A DNA stretch of 64,000 bases. Source: Clostridium_AD sp050717635. Its GTDB lineage: Bacteria > Bacillota > Clostridia > Clostridiales > Clostridiaceae. The DNA lies in NCBI RefSeq assembly GCF_050717635.1, contig NZ_JBOITO010000013.1, positions 623,015 through 687,014 of the forward strand. The letters are read 5' to 3'. Shown one piece after another: positions 53,595 through 60,955 of this stretch. Numbering within the stretch: position 1 is the first letter of the stretch; each line of letters begins with the position of its first letter. The position numbers were made by a program, and so were the translations under genes. The notes below the pieces were generated by a model that was not told the DNA's origin, searched no databases, and worked only from the letters and a program-made list of their open reading frames with translations.

Positions 53595-54406
53595 TTTTAA
53601 AAGTAGAAAACGTCCAGCATATTATGGAAGAATATGCGCCTTCTATCCTAAGTGAAGATTATGATAATGTTGGACTAATGGTTGGGGATAGAGATGTAGA
53701 GGTTACAAAAATTTTAATTGCATTAGATTGCACAATAGATGTAATTCATGAGGCGGTGGACATGGGATGCAATTTTATATTGACTCATCATCCTCTTCTT
53801 TTTATTAAACCTAAGACAATAACTAGTGATACATTAATAGGTGTGAAGATAATGGAACTTATAAAAAATAATATTGCTCTTTTTGCAAGTCACACAAATT
53901 TAGATTCAGTTAAAGGTGGTCTTAATGATATAGCCACAGAAATGTTAGGATTTAATGAAAGCAAGGTAATGGAGTCATCAATAATTCCAGGTTATGATAA
54001 TGGGCATAATGGTATTGGACGTCTAGTTACTTTAGATAATCCTATTTTATTAATTGAACTGTGTGAAAAGGTTAAAAAAGTCTTTAATGCTGTGCAAATT
54101 AGATATGTAGGAGAGGATAATAGGGAAATCAAGACTATTGCTATTATAAATGGTAGTGGGGAAGATTTTTTTGAGATATCTAGGGCTCTTAAAGCAGATT
54201 GCATAATTACAGGGGATACAAAATATCATGGCGCTTGTGATCTCAAAGAGCAAGGTACATCATTAATTGATGCCGGTCATTTTATAACAGAGTGGCTTCC
54301 TTTTCAAATTTTCGGAAAGATTTTTCAGGAAAAGTTAAGAGGTAAGGGTTATAGTAATGAGGTACTGATTTCAAAAAGTACTGTGGATACTTATAAGTTC
54401 ATATAA
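53591..54406 (+). CDS. Nif3-like dinuclear metal-centre protein
   Basis: A 271-residue member of the Nif3/YqfO family, here without the PII-like insertion found in longer forms. Metal ligands are visible in NFILTHHPLLF, FASHTNLDSVKGG and TGDTKYHGACDL...DAGHFITE. GTP cyclohydrolase I type 2 was an early name; the real function is uncertain. The ATGA overlap with trmK indicates translational coupling. Confidence 0.92.
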   Translation: MILKVENVQHIMEEYAPSILSEDYDNVGLMVGDRDVEVTKILIALDCTIDVIHEAVDMGCNFILTHHPLLFIKPKTITSDTLIGVKIMELIKNNIALFASHTNLDSVKGGLNDIATEMLGFNESKVMESSIIPGYDNGHNGIGRLVTLDNPILLIELCEKVKKVFNAVQIRYVGEDNREIKTIAIINGSGEDFFEISRALKADCIITGDTKYHGACDLKEQGTSLIDAGHFITEWLPFQIFGKIFQEKLRGKGYSNEVLISKSTVDTYKFI

Positions 54407-54427
54407 CTAATGTTGTTAAAATATTAT

Positions 54428-54456
54428 TTGATTTTTGGTCTATAGTATGATATTAT
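54428..54456 (+). promoter_or_regulatory. Promoter of rnpB
   Basis: TTGATT (54428-54433), 17 bases, TATTAT (54451-54456). The predicted start near 54463 agrees with the RNase P RNA 5' end. Confidence 0.7.
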
Positions 54457-54462
54457 ATTCCT

Positions 54463-54846
54463 TGTGAGTAAGCCAGACAATCGCTGCTGAATGCTGTTTT
54501 ACAGTATGTCAGGAGAGGAAAGTCCGAGCTCCATAGGGCAGGGTGCTGGATAACCCCCAGTGAAGGTAACTTTAAGGAAAGTGCAACAGAGATATACCGC
54601 TAAAGGTATTCTTATAGTTTAGCTTGCTAAGCTATTTTAATATACTAGCAAGGATGGAAAGGCGAGGTAAGAGCTCACCAGCGCAATGGCGACTTTGCGG
54701 CTATGTAAACCCCACTTGGAGCAAGATCGAATAGGAGAACATTTTGGGACGGCCCGTCTCGTTCTCGGGTGTATCGCTGGAGCCTATTGGTAACAATAGG
54801 CCTAGATAGATGATTGTCTAATACAGAACTCGGCTTATAGGTTTAG
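54463..54846 (+). ncRNA. rnpB: RNase P RNA
   Basis: The catalytic RNA that removes tRNA 5' leaders. Conserved core elements are GAGGAAAGTCCGAGCTCC (CR-I), ACAGAGATATACCGC (CR-II/III), GGTAAGAGCTCACCAGCG, and the 3' segment ACAGAACTCGGCTTATAG. The 5' GAGTAAGCC pairs with the 3' GGCTTATAG to close the molecule. The helix set looks closer to type A than to the Bacillus type B. The last 27 bases are part of the 29-bp repeat that flanks the island downstream. Confidence 0.95.
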
Positions 54847-54848
54847 TC
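54820..54848 (+). repeat. attL: left copy of 29-bp direct repeat, 3' end of rnpB
   Basis: AATACAGAACTCGGCTTATA and the next nine bases GGTTTAGTC are repeated exactly at 63806-63834. Beyond it, a diverged copy of the rnpB terminator is also shared. This is the structure left by site-specific integration into the 3' end of an RNA gene. Confidence 0.88.
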
Positions 54849-54858
54849 ACACTATGGA

Positions 54859-54889
54859 AAACACTATGTTAATCGCATGGTGTTTTTTT
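54859..54889 (+). terminator. Terminator of rnpB
   Basis: ACACTATG (54861-54868), loop TTAATCG, CATGGTGT (54876-54883) and a run of seven T. A near copy lies at 63842-63872. Confidence 0.9.
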
Positions 54890-54890
54890 A

Positions 54891-54910
54891 TTTGCCACCG
54901 GTTTGCCACC
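54891..54910 (+). repeat. Paired TTTGCCACC sites next to attL
   Basis: TTTGCCACC at 54891-54899 and again at 54902-54910, an 11-base period. The same pair with the same spacing occurs near attR (63658-63677). These may be arm-type binding sites of the integrase; they overlap the last codons of its gene. Confidence 0.6.
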
Positions 54911-55069
54911 CAAAATATTATTTAATTTTTCTGTAGCGTTTTTTTGCATATCTTTATTGACATGACTATATATATTTAGAGTTGTATTTATATCTTTATG
55001 GCCAAGTCTTGTTTGAATAGTTTTGAAGTCTATACCCTGGGATAATAACAAAGTTGCATTTGTATGTCG

Positions 55070-55597
55070 AACAAAATCCAAACGTTTGGATTTCCTTCGT
55101 TATCCAAACCTTTATAAAATCCAAACCTTTTTCAAATATGCCTGATATTTAAGGATTTTACTGAAAAAAGGTTTGGATTTTTTTCATTACTTTTTCATTG
55201 ACTTAACAGCACAGAATTCTGCCAGTTCACCTTTTACATTTTTCCATTTCTTTGATACCCTTTTTTCGTTCTCATCTTCATGTCTCCTGTTTGGGTGTAC
55301 TTAAAATATACATCTGTATAACATGTATATTCCTTTAAATCAACAGCTGCCACGATTTTTCTAATTTCCCGTTTGAACCTGTCAACATATTTTTGAGTAC
55401 CCGTTTATCAACATGTAGGAAATGAGTTTGGGATAATTATCACGTAGGTTTTGCACATTTATTAGTATGTCCTCCTATTTCATTTGATAAGAAGAGAATG
55501 CACTAGAAGAATAAAATCCAAACCTTTTCAAGATGAAATGACTGAAATATAAGACTTTCATCAAAAAAGTATGGATTTTATTTAAGTTTGGATAACT
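55070..55597. mobile_element. 528-bp non-autonomous element with terminal inverted repeats and subterminal hairpins
   Basis: The element lies exactly between integrase codons HDL and RHT. Two 36-base near-terminal arms, GTTATCCAAAC... at 55099-55134 and its inverted counterpart at 55561-55596, match at about 30 positions. Inside each arm is a hairpin built on ATCCAAACC/GGTTTGGAT: 55117-55134 with 55162-55180, and 55513-55528 with 55565-55579. An extra 20-bp palindrome, AAATCCAAACGTTTGGATTT, lies at 55074-55093. The interior carries a broken minus-strand reading frame (next entry). No transposase is present, so it would need one in trans. No family recognised. Confidence 0.75.
55240..55475 (-). 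pseudogene. Frameshifted small reading frame inside the 528-bp element
   Basis: On the minus strand after an AGGAGG site, the frame reads ILINVQNLRDNYPKL and ISYMLINGYSKI, then a one-base shift continues it as VDRFKREIRKIVAAVDLKEY and CYTDVYFKYTQTGD to a stop at 55240. The natural start codon appears lost (ATA where ATG is expected). The NGYSK-x-x-x-x-RFKREI pattern recalls the N-terminal domain of some clostridial tyrosine recombinases; this is a tentative resemblance. Confidence 0.55.
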
Positions 55598-55800
55598 CAA
55601 ATCATGAAATCTTATTTTCTTATTAATATTAGCTATAGTTAATATTTTTTTTAATTTATTCAAATAATACATTGGATGTATGCGTGATCCATTTTCCCAA
55701 GTGAATATAAAATCATATTCTCTTTCATTAAAAATATTTTTAATGCTGAAATCTCCATATTTCAATTTATTCTCATTCTGCCTTATGTGAGTAGAGGGGC

Positions 55801-56245
55801 AAGAGATTATCTATTCCCCCTTACTTAAGATTATATCTTATACATAAAAATAACAATGCAGCACTTAGGGGGACCACAGCGCAGCATTGTTTTCTTTAGT
55901 TATTAATAAAAAGGATTGGTATTTAAAGTATAGACAAATCCGAAAAATATATTCACTGTATTCAACCAAAACGTGGCAGTTAAATCGATTGATTATAAAG
56001 CATATAAAGTATATAAAGTTTAGGAGTAAGAATTGAGTTAAATTTAACTGAAATTGTATAGAAGTTCTTTATATAAAAAGAGAAATTTAATATATCAGTA
56101 AAAATCTACTTATAGTTATAATTGCAAACAAGGGTATTAACAAAGTGACAAGTCTATTAAATGTATAATTAATGAGGTGAGGAAACTGCCCTTTTTTATA
56201 TGTGTATTGATGAACAGGGTTTAATAAGGTAATTACTATTGCCGT
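55801..56245. other. Gene-free stretch in the island
   Basis: No convincing intact gene. It holds a terminator-like hairpin at 55852-55895 (AACAATGC/GCATTGTT followed by a T-rich tract) and near 56002 a short ATATAAAGT repeat. At 56177-56224 a 15-codon frame (MRKLPFFICVLMNRV) starts at GTG and ends in TAA TAA. That frame is in phase with the serine hydrolase downstream and looks like the start of its lost signal peptide. Confidence 0.6.
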
Positions 56246-57988
56246 TTGGGTTCCATTGCTACACATACCCCTATTTACAGTATAGGGGCAGCCGTTGCAG
56301 TAATAAAAGACGATAAAGTGATATTAAATAAAGCTTATGGGTATGCAAATCTTGAAAAACAAACCTTACTTGATAATAGTAGTCAAGTTTTTGAGTGGGG
56401 TTCTGTAACAAAGTTGGTTACTTGGGTATCTGTAATGCAGTTGGTGGAAGAAGGACGTCTTGATTTAAATAAAGATATCAAGACATACCTACCAGATAAC
56501 TTTTTGACGAAATTAAAATATGAGAAACCCATTACTTTATTAAATTTAATGAATCATACGGCTGGATTTGAGGATTATCTTCTTGATTTAGGGTTTAAAA
56601 CACCAGATAGTATTAAACCTTTATCTGAAGGACTTAAACTTGCAGAACCAGATCAAGTATATGAACCCGGTACAGTGATGTCATATTCAAATTTTGGTGC
56701 AGCACTTGCGGGCTATATCGTAGAAAGGGCATCAGGCATGGAGTTTTATGAATATGCAAATAAAAATATATTTGACCCTTTAGGGATGAAGCATACGTCT
56801 ATTCAACCAACACTAAAGGACAAGAAGTTTTTATTTGATAATAAGCCTATGGGATATACGTGGCAGGGTAATAATAATTTTGGACTAGGCTCATGGACAT
56901 ATGTATCGCTTTATCCCTGCGGTGCAGCAAATGGGACGGTTGCAGATATGGCTAAATTTGCTTGTGCATTTATGCCGAAGGAAAATGAAAGTTCACCATT
57001 ATTTAAAAATAAGAACACTTTGAAGGAGCTATTATCAACAAGTTACTCTGTAGTTGATGGACTTCCAGGAGTTGCGCATGGACTTATGGAAGCTACGAAC
57101 GATAAAAGCATATTATTTCATCCAGGGAGTACAATTTGTTTTTCAAGTATGCTTGCATTTAAGCCAGATGAAAGATTTGCTATTATTATAGCCTCAAACC
57201 AAGGAAGTGAATCTCAAGTAGTATTTGGATTAACAAAAGAGCTTCTATTTGGTAAAGGTGTTGATGTCAGTACTGATATTGTCACTGATTATAAGGACGT
57301 AACAACTGCTCATACATATCTTCCAGCTCGATATCAGCATGGTGGATATTTGGAGATACTTGGCTACATGTCCTATTTGAATCTAGATAAAGTAGATAAT
57401 AAAACTATTACTTTAAAACAACTTGGACACGGTTTAGTATTTACTAAAAAGAAGAATGGTATATATACAAGGGATAGTGATAAGGATGCAATCTACCTAT
57501 CAGTGGTAGATAATAAAGTTGAGAAGTTTTGGTTAAGCGGCATGGAGTATGTACCTGCTCCTAAAATTAGATCAGAAATTTGGCTTGTTGTTAGTGTAAT
57601 AACACTGGTTTTGTCAGGGTTGTATTTTATTATTGCAAACATTGTTGGAGCTATTCAATGGATTGTATCTTTTGTAAAGAAGAAAAAGAAGAAATTAATA
57701 TATAAATTAGTAGCATTACTGAATCTATGTGGTCTGCTTATGATTATTAACCTTATTTTATTCTTTGTGCGTTCATTACCTTGGCCTGATTCTAGTGTTG
57801 TAAAGATTCATATAGTATTTGTGTATATTCTTTCAGTGGGTATGATTGCTTTAATAGGATTTATATGCAAGGCTTTGAGAACGTCGGATCTGAAGAAACT
57901 GCAGAAAGTTTCTATTATACTAGCTAACATTATAGCAGTGTTATTCATAATAGTAATAAAATATTGGGGATTTTATTCTATAAATTAA
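56246..57988 (+). CDS. Membrane serine hydrolase (class C beta-lactamase/PBP family), 5' end damaged
   Basis: A 580-residue open frame. Residues about 10-330 form a beta-lactamase-type serine hydrolase with SVTK (Ser53, Lys56), the YSN motif (147-149) and HPGS near 292. Residues about 445-580 contain four transmembrane helices. Such proteins are often encoded beside BceAB transporters and probably act on cell-wall or peptide substrates outside. The catalytic domain needs export, yet the frame opens at TTG 56246 with no signal peptide and no ribosome binding site. An in-phase signal-like start lies at 56177 but is followed by two stops (56222-56227). The gene may be non-functional, or expressed only by an unusual start. 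Confidence 0.75.
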   Translation: MGSIATHTPIYSIGAAVAVIKDDKVILNKAYGYANLEKQTLLDNSSQVFEWGSVTKLVTWVSVMQLVEEGRLDLNKDIKTYLPDNFLTKLKYEKPITLLNLMNHTAGFEDYLLDLGFKTPDSIKPLSEGLKLAEPDQVYEPGTVMSYSNFGAALAGYIVERASGMEFYEYANKNIFDPLGMKHTSIQPTLKDKKFLFDNKPMGYTWQGNNNFGLGSWTYVSLYPCGAANGTVADMAKFACAFMPKENESSPLFKNKNTLKELLSTSYSVVDGLPGVAHGLMEATNDKSILFHPGSTICFSSMLAFKPDERFAIIIASNQGSESQVVFGLTKELLFGKGVDVSTDIVTDYKDVTTAHTYLPARYQHGGYLEILGYMSYLNLDKVDNKTITLKQLGHGLVFTKKKNGIYTRDSDKDAIYLSVVDNKVEKFWLSGMEYVPAPKIRSEIWLVVSVITLVLSGLYFIIANIVGAIQWIVSFVKKKKKKLIYKLVALLNLCGLLMIINLILFFVRSLPWPDSSVVKIHIVFVYILSVGMIALIGFICKALRTSDLKKLQKVSIILANIIAVLFIIVIKYWGFYSIN

Positions 57989-58238
57989 AGCATTGTAATT
58001 GCAAATAATATCCAATGTCCACACCTGAGTTGGCACTTTTGCTATATGTGTGTGTGGATATTTTACTCTGATGGTTTTAAATTATGAAATTTCTTGAAAT
58101 ATGGAAAAACAAAGCATAAATATGACAAATATCTTATCTTATGTAAGTATCTGTGTTAAAATAAACAGAAGGACATCCTTTATTTTTGAATACGAGACAA
58201 AGAATTGAAATTTTAATTTAGAGTAAGGTGAGTGATGA

Positions 58239-58910
58239 ATGTTTAAAATTATGGTTGTTGAGGATGACAAAAGCATCAGAGATGAACTTACAGTACTACT
58301 TCGTAATGCAATGTATGAAGTTGCTACCGTGACTGATTTTACTAAGGTTGCTAATACATTTAAACAGGAGGAGGCAGATTTGATTTTGTTAGATGTTAAC
58401 CTGCCTGAAACCAGTGGACTAAAAATCTGTGTGGAAATCCGCGCTTTTTCTGAAGTGCCAATTATATTTGTCACTAGCTGTAACACGTCTATGAATGAAC
58501 TTAATTGTATTAATATGGGGGGAGATGACTATGTTACAAAGCCATATAATTCAGCTGTATTATTGGCTAGAATTTCTACAATGTTAAAGAGAGTTTATGG
58601 ACAATTAAATAAAGAAAATCATCTATTAGTATATAAAAATCTTGAATTAAATTTAGCAACTGCCATGGTTTTATATAACGGTAAAGCTGTAGAATTAACG
58701 AGAAATGAATTGAAAATAATGTATTATTTGTTTCAGAATACAGAAAAAATCATACCTAGAGTGGAGATTATAGAATATCTTTGGAACAATCAAATGTATA
58801 TTGATGATAATAATTTGAGCGTCAATATAAAAAGAATAAGAGTAAAATTAGAAGAAATTGGTGCGATGGATTTCATAGAAACAAAAAGAGGTCTCGGATA
58901 TAAAGTATAA
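58239..58910 (+). CDS. bceR: OmpR-family response regulator (BceR/VirR type)
   Basis: A 223-residue two-component regulator. The receiver domain has the acidic pair (EDD, 8-10), phospho-acceptor Asp52 in LILLDVNLP, and Lys101 in YVTKPYN. The C-terminal winged helix (about 130-223) is of the OmpR type (LTRNELKIMYYLFQN, VNIKRIRVKLEEIG, KRGLGYKV). Together with the next three genes it forms a BceRS-BceAB antimicrobial-peptide sensing and export module. GAGTAAGGTGAGTG lies upstream of the ATG. Confidence 0.9.
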   Translation: MFKIMVVEDDKSIRDELTVLLRNAMYEVATVTDFTKVANTFKQEEADLILLDVNLPETSGLKICVEIRAFSEVPIIFVTSCNTSMNELNCINMGGDDYVTKPYNSAVLLARISTMLKRVYGQLNKENHLLVYKNLELNLATAMVLYNGKAVELTRNELKIMYYLFQNTEKIIPRVEIIEYLWNNQMYIDDNNLSVNIKRIRVKLEEIGAMDFIETKRGLGYKV

Positions 58911-58971
58911 AAAAAGACTTTGTATATTTCTATAACAGACTTATTAGTTAATATCTAGACTTGGAGGAATT

Positions 58972-59985
58972 ATGAATTTTGGAGATTATTTTAACGATAA
59001 AATTGAATCTATTTTACTGAATATATCATGTGCCCTTGCATTATCGGCGTTTTTATATGTAATGGGGAATGATCTAGGGGTAATTGCTCTTATTTTAGTA
59101 GCGTGGTCAATTGTGTTCATAGGGCATATTATTGTAAACTATATAAGTAGGAGGAAATATTTTAATCGAATTAAGAGCATGTTAGGTATACTAGAGCAGA
59201 AGTACCTAATTTCTGAGATGATTGGAAACCCAGATAGATTAGAAGATAAAGAGTATGTTTCAATCTTAAAAAGAGCTTCGAAATCTATGACAGAACAGGT
59301 AAATAGTATTAAATATGATAGTCAAGAATATAAAGAATATATTGAAATCTGGATTCATGAGGTTAAGCTACCAATAACATCAATTCAGTTAATGTGTGAA
59401 AATAATAAGACTGATGTAACTCGTAAGATTCTTTTAGAACTTAGAAAAATAGAGAATGATGTGGAGAAAGCTCTTTATTATGCCAGATCCAATGAAGTTT
59501 GGAAAGATTATATGATTCAGGAAATAAATATGGATAAAGTTGTAGAATATACAATCAGTAAAAATATACAGTTCTTTATTCAAAATGCCATTCAAATAGA
59601 AAGAAGTTGCCAAAACACTTATGTTTACACAGATGGAAAATGGATGGAATTTATAGTAAATCAGTTATTAGTCAATGCAGTTAAATATAAGAAGCATCAA
59701 GATTCTATGATAAAGATATATACACAAGAGATGAAAAATGGTATAGCATTGGTTATTTACGACAATGGAATAGGAATAAAAAAAAGTGAGATTAATAGAA
59801 TCTTTAATAAAAGTTTTGTTGGGAGTAATGGAAGAAAAACAGAGAAGTCAACAGGAATGGGACTATATCTTTGTAAAAAACTATGCGATAAACTTGGCTT
59901 AGAGATTTATGCAGAATCTGAAATAGATAACTATACGAAGATTATAATAAACTTTCCGAAAGGAGAATTTATCTTACAAAACTGA
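58972..59985 (+). CDS. bceS: Intramembrane-sensing histidine kinase (BceS type)
   Basis: A 337-residue kinase with two transmembrane helices (about 15-33 and 37-56) and almost no external loop, the mark of kinases that sense through a BceB-type permease. The phospho-acceptor is His129 in EIWIHEVKLPI. ATPase motifs are NQLLVNAVKYK (N box), DNGIGIKKSE and STGMGLYLCKKL (G boxes). TTGGAGGAAT lies upstream of the ATG. It partners the regulator at 58239. Confidence 0.9.
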   Translation: MNFGDYFNDKIESILLNISCALALSAFLYVMGNDLGVIALILVAWSIVFIGHIIVNYISRRKYFNRIKSMLGILEQKYLISEMIGNPDRLEDKEYVSILKRASKSMTEQVNSIKYDSQEYKEYIEIWIHEVKLPITSIQLMCENNKTDVTRKILLELRKIENDVEKALYYARSNEVWKDYMIQEINMDKVVEYTISKNIQFFIQNAIQIERSCQNTYVYTDGKWMEFIVNQLLVNAVKYKKHQDSMIKIYTQEMKNGIALVIYDNGIGIKKSEINRIFNKSFVGSNGRKTEKSTGMGLYLCKKLCDKLGLEIYAESEIDNYTKIIINFPKGEFILQN

Positions 59986-60046
59986 AAGATAAATGTAATG
60001 TTGTTAGATACAATAAGTTTAATATTTGTTTTATAATAAGATAAGC

Positions 60047-60169
60047 TTAGGTTTTGCAGAAGAAGTTAAAGACATTTCAGAAGGAAAATCTCCTTTTGAA
60101 GTCTAATATTGTAGTATAGAAGATGTTTGTATAACTGTAAAGCTTGATGATGTAGCTTATATTATTTGA
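60047..60169 (+). other. Degenerate 40-codon frame between bceS and bceA
   Basis: One phase reads LGFAEEVKDISEGKSPFEV, stop, YCSIEDVCITVKLDDVAYII, stop. The codon pattern looks coding but there is no start codon or ribosome binding site, and I recognise no family. It may be the trace of a gene lost from the cassette. The bceA promoter should also lie in this 190-base gap. Confidence 0.35.
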
Positions 60170-60181
60170 GAGGGAGAGATG

Positions 60182-60955
60182 ATGAAGATGAATGAAATTC
60201 TTAAAATTAGTAATATTGAAAAATACTATGGAAAAAAGGGGAACATCACAAAAGTATTAGAAAATGTAAGTTTTGGTGTGGAAAAAGGTGAATTTGTAGG
60301 AATTATGGGGGCTTCTGGCTCTGGAAAGACCACTTTACTAAATGTTATATCAACAATTGACACAGTAACTGCTGGACATATCTTCTACGATGACACTGAT
60401 ATTACAGAAATCCCAGAAACAAAACTTGCAAGTTTTAGAAGAAAGAACTTAGGGTTTATATTTCAAGATTTTAATTTACTAGATACACTTACCATTGAAG
60501 AAAATATTTCCTTGGCTTTAACAATCAACAATGTAAACATAGATGAAATTGAAGGTAAAATAGAAAAAATTGCAAATGATTTGGGCATATTTAAGATATT
60601 AAAGAAATTCCCATATGAAGTATCTGGTGGAGAGAAACAAAGATGTGCTTGTGCAAGGGCACTTGTTAATAATCCAAAACTTATTTTGGCAGATGAGCCA
60701 ACTGGTGCACTAGATTCAAAATCTGCACAAATGTTATTAGAATCTATAACTACTATGAACAAAAGTCTATTGGCAACGATTTTAATGGTTACTCATGATC
60801 CTTTTTCTGCTAGTTATTGCACTCGAATTCTATTTTTAAAGGATGGAAAAATATTCAATGAGTTAGTACGCGGAGAGAAAACCAGACATCAATTTTATAG
60901 TGAAATTTTAGATGTTTTATCACTCCTTGGAGGTGACACGAGCAATGCTAGCTAA
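60182..60955 (+). CDS. bceA: BceA-type ABC transporter ATPase
   Basis: A 257-residue ATPase of the MacB/LolD branch. Walker A GASGSGKTT (about 43-51), Q-loop FIFQDFNLLDTLT, signature VSGGEKQR, Walker B LILADEPTGALD and the H-loop VTHD are complete. ATGs at 60179, 60182 and 60188 are possible; AGGGAG (60171-60176) fits 60182 best. It overlaps bceB by 11 bases. With bceB it would remove peptide antibiotics such as bacitracin or lantibiotics from their lipid targets. Confidence 0.92.
   Translation: MKMNEILKISNIEKYYGKKGNITKVLENVSFGVEKGEFVGIMGASGSGKTTLLNVISTIDTVTAGHIFYDDTDITEIPETKLASFRRKNLGFIFQDFNLLDTLTIEENISLALTINNVNIDEIEGKIEKIANDLGIFKILKKFPYEVSGGEKQRCACARALVNNPKLILADEPTGALDSKSAQMLLESITTMNKSLLATILMVTHDPFSASYCTRILFLKDGKIFNELVRGEKTRHQFYSEILDVLSLLGGDTSNAS

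Larger units (their letters stand above)
54869..55800 (-). pseudogene. int: Tyrosine recombinase (integrase) remnant, split by a 528-bp insertion
   Basis: Read on the minus strand, 55800-55598 encodes the middle of a phage/ICE-type integrase (IRQNENKLKYGDF, FIFTWENGSRIHPMYYLNKL, KKIRFHDL). 55069-54869 encodes the rest (RHTNATLLLSQG, RLGHKD, the nucleophile region TLNIYSHV), ending at 54869 within the rnpB terminator copy. The 528 bases between are a separate element. Deleting them joins HDL to RHT in frame. The N-terminal arm-binding and core-binding domains are missing: a stop precedes 55800. It is therefore dead twice over. Its position next to attL identifies it as the island's own integrase. 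Confidence 0.88.

Noticed and set aside
55070..55597. CRISPR array from the repeated ATCCAAACC motif
   Set aside because: Copies are few, in both orientations, unevenly spaced and part of inverted repeats; no cas genes are present.
55475..55765. 96-residue minus-strand open frame as a gene
   Set aside because: A chimera of integrase codons and inserted element sequence.
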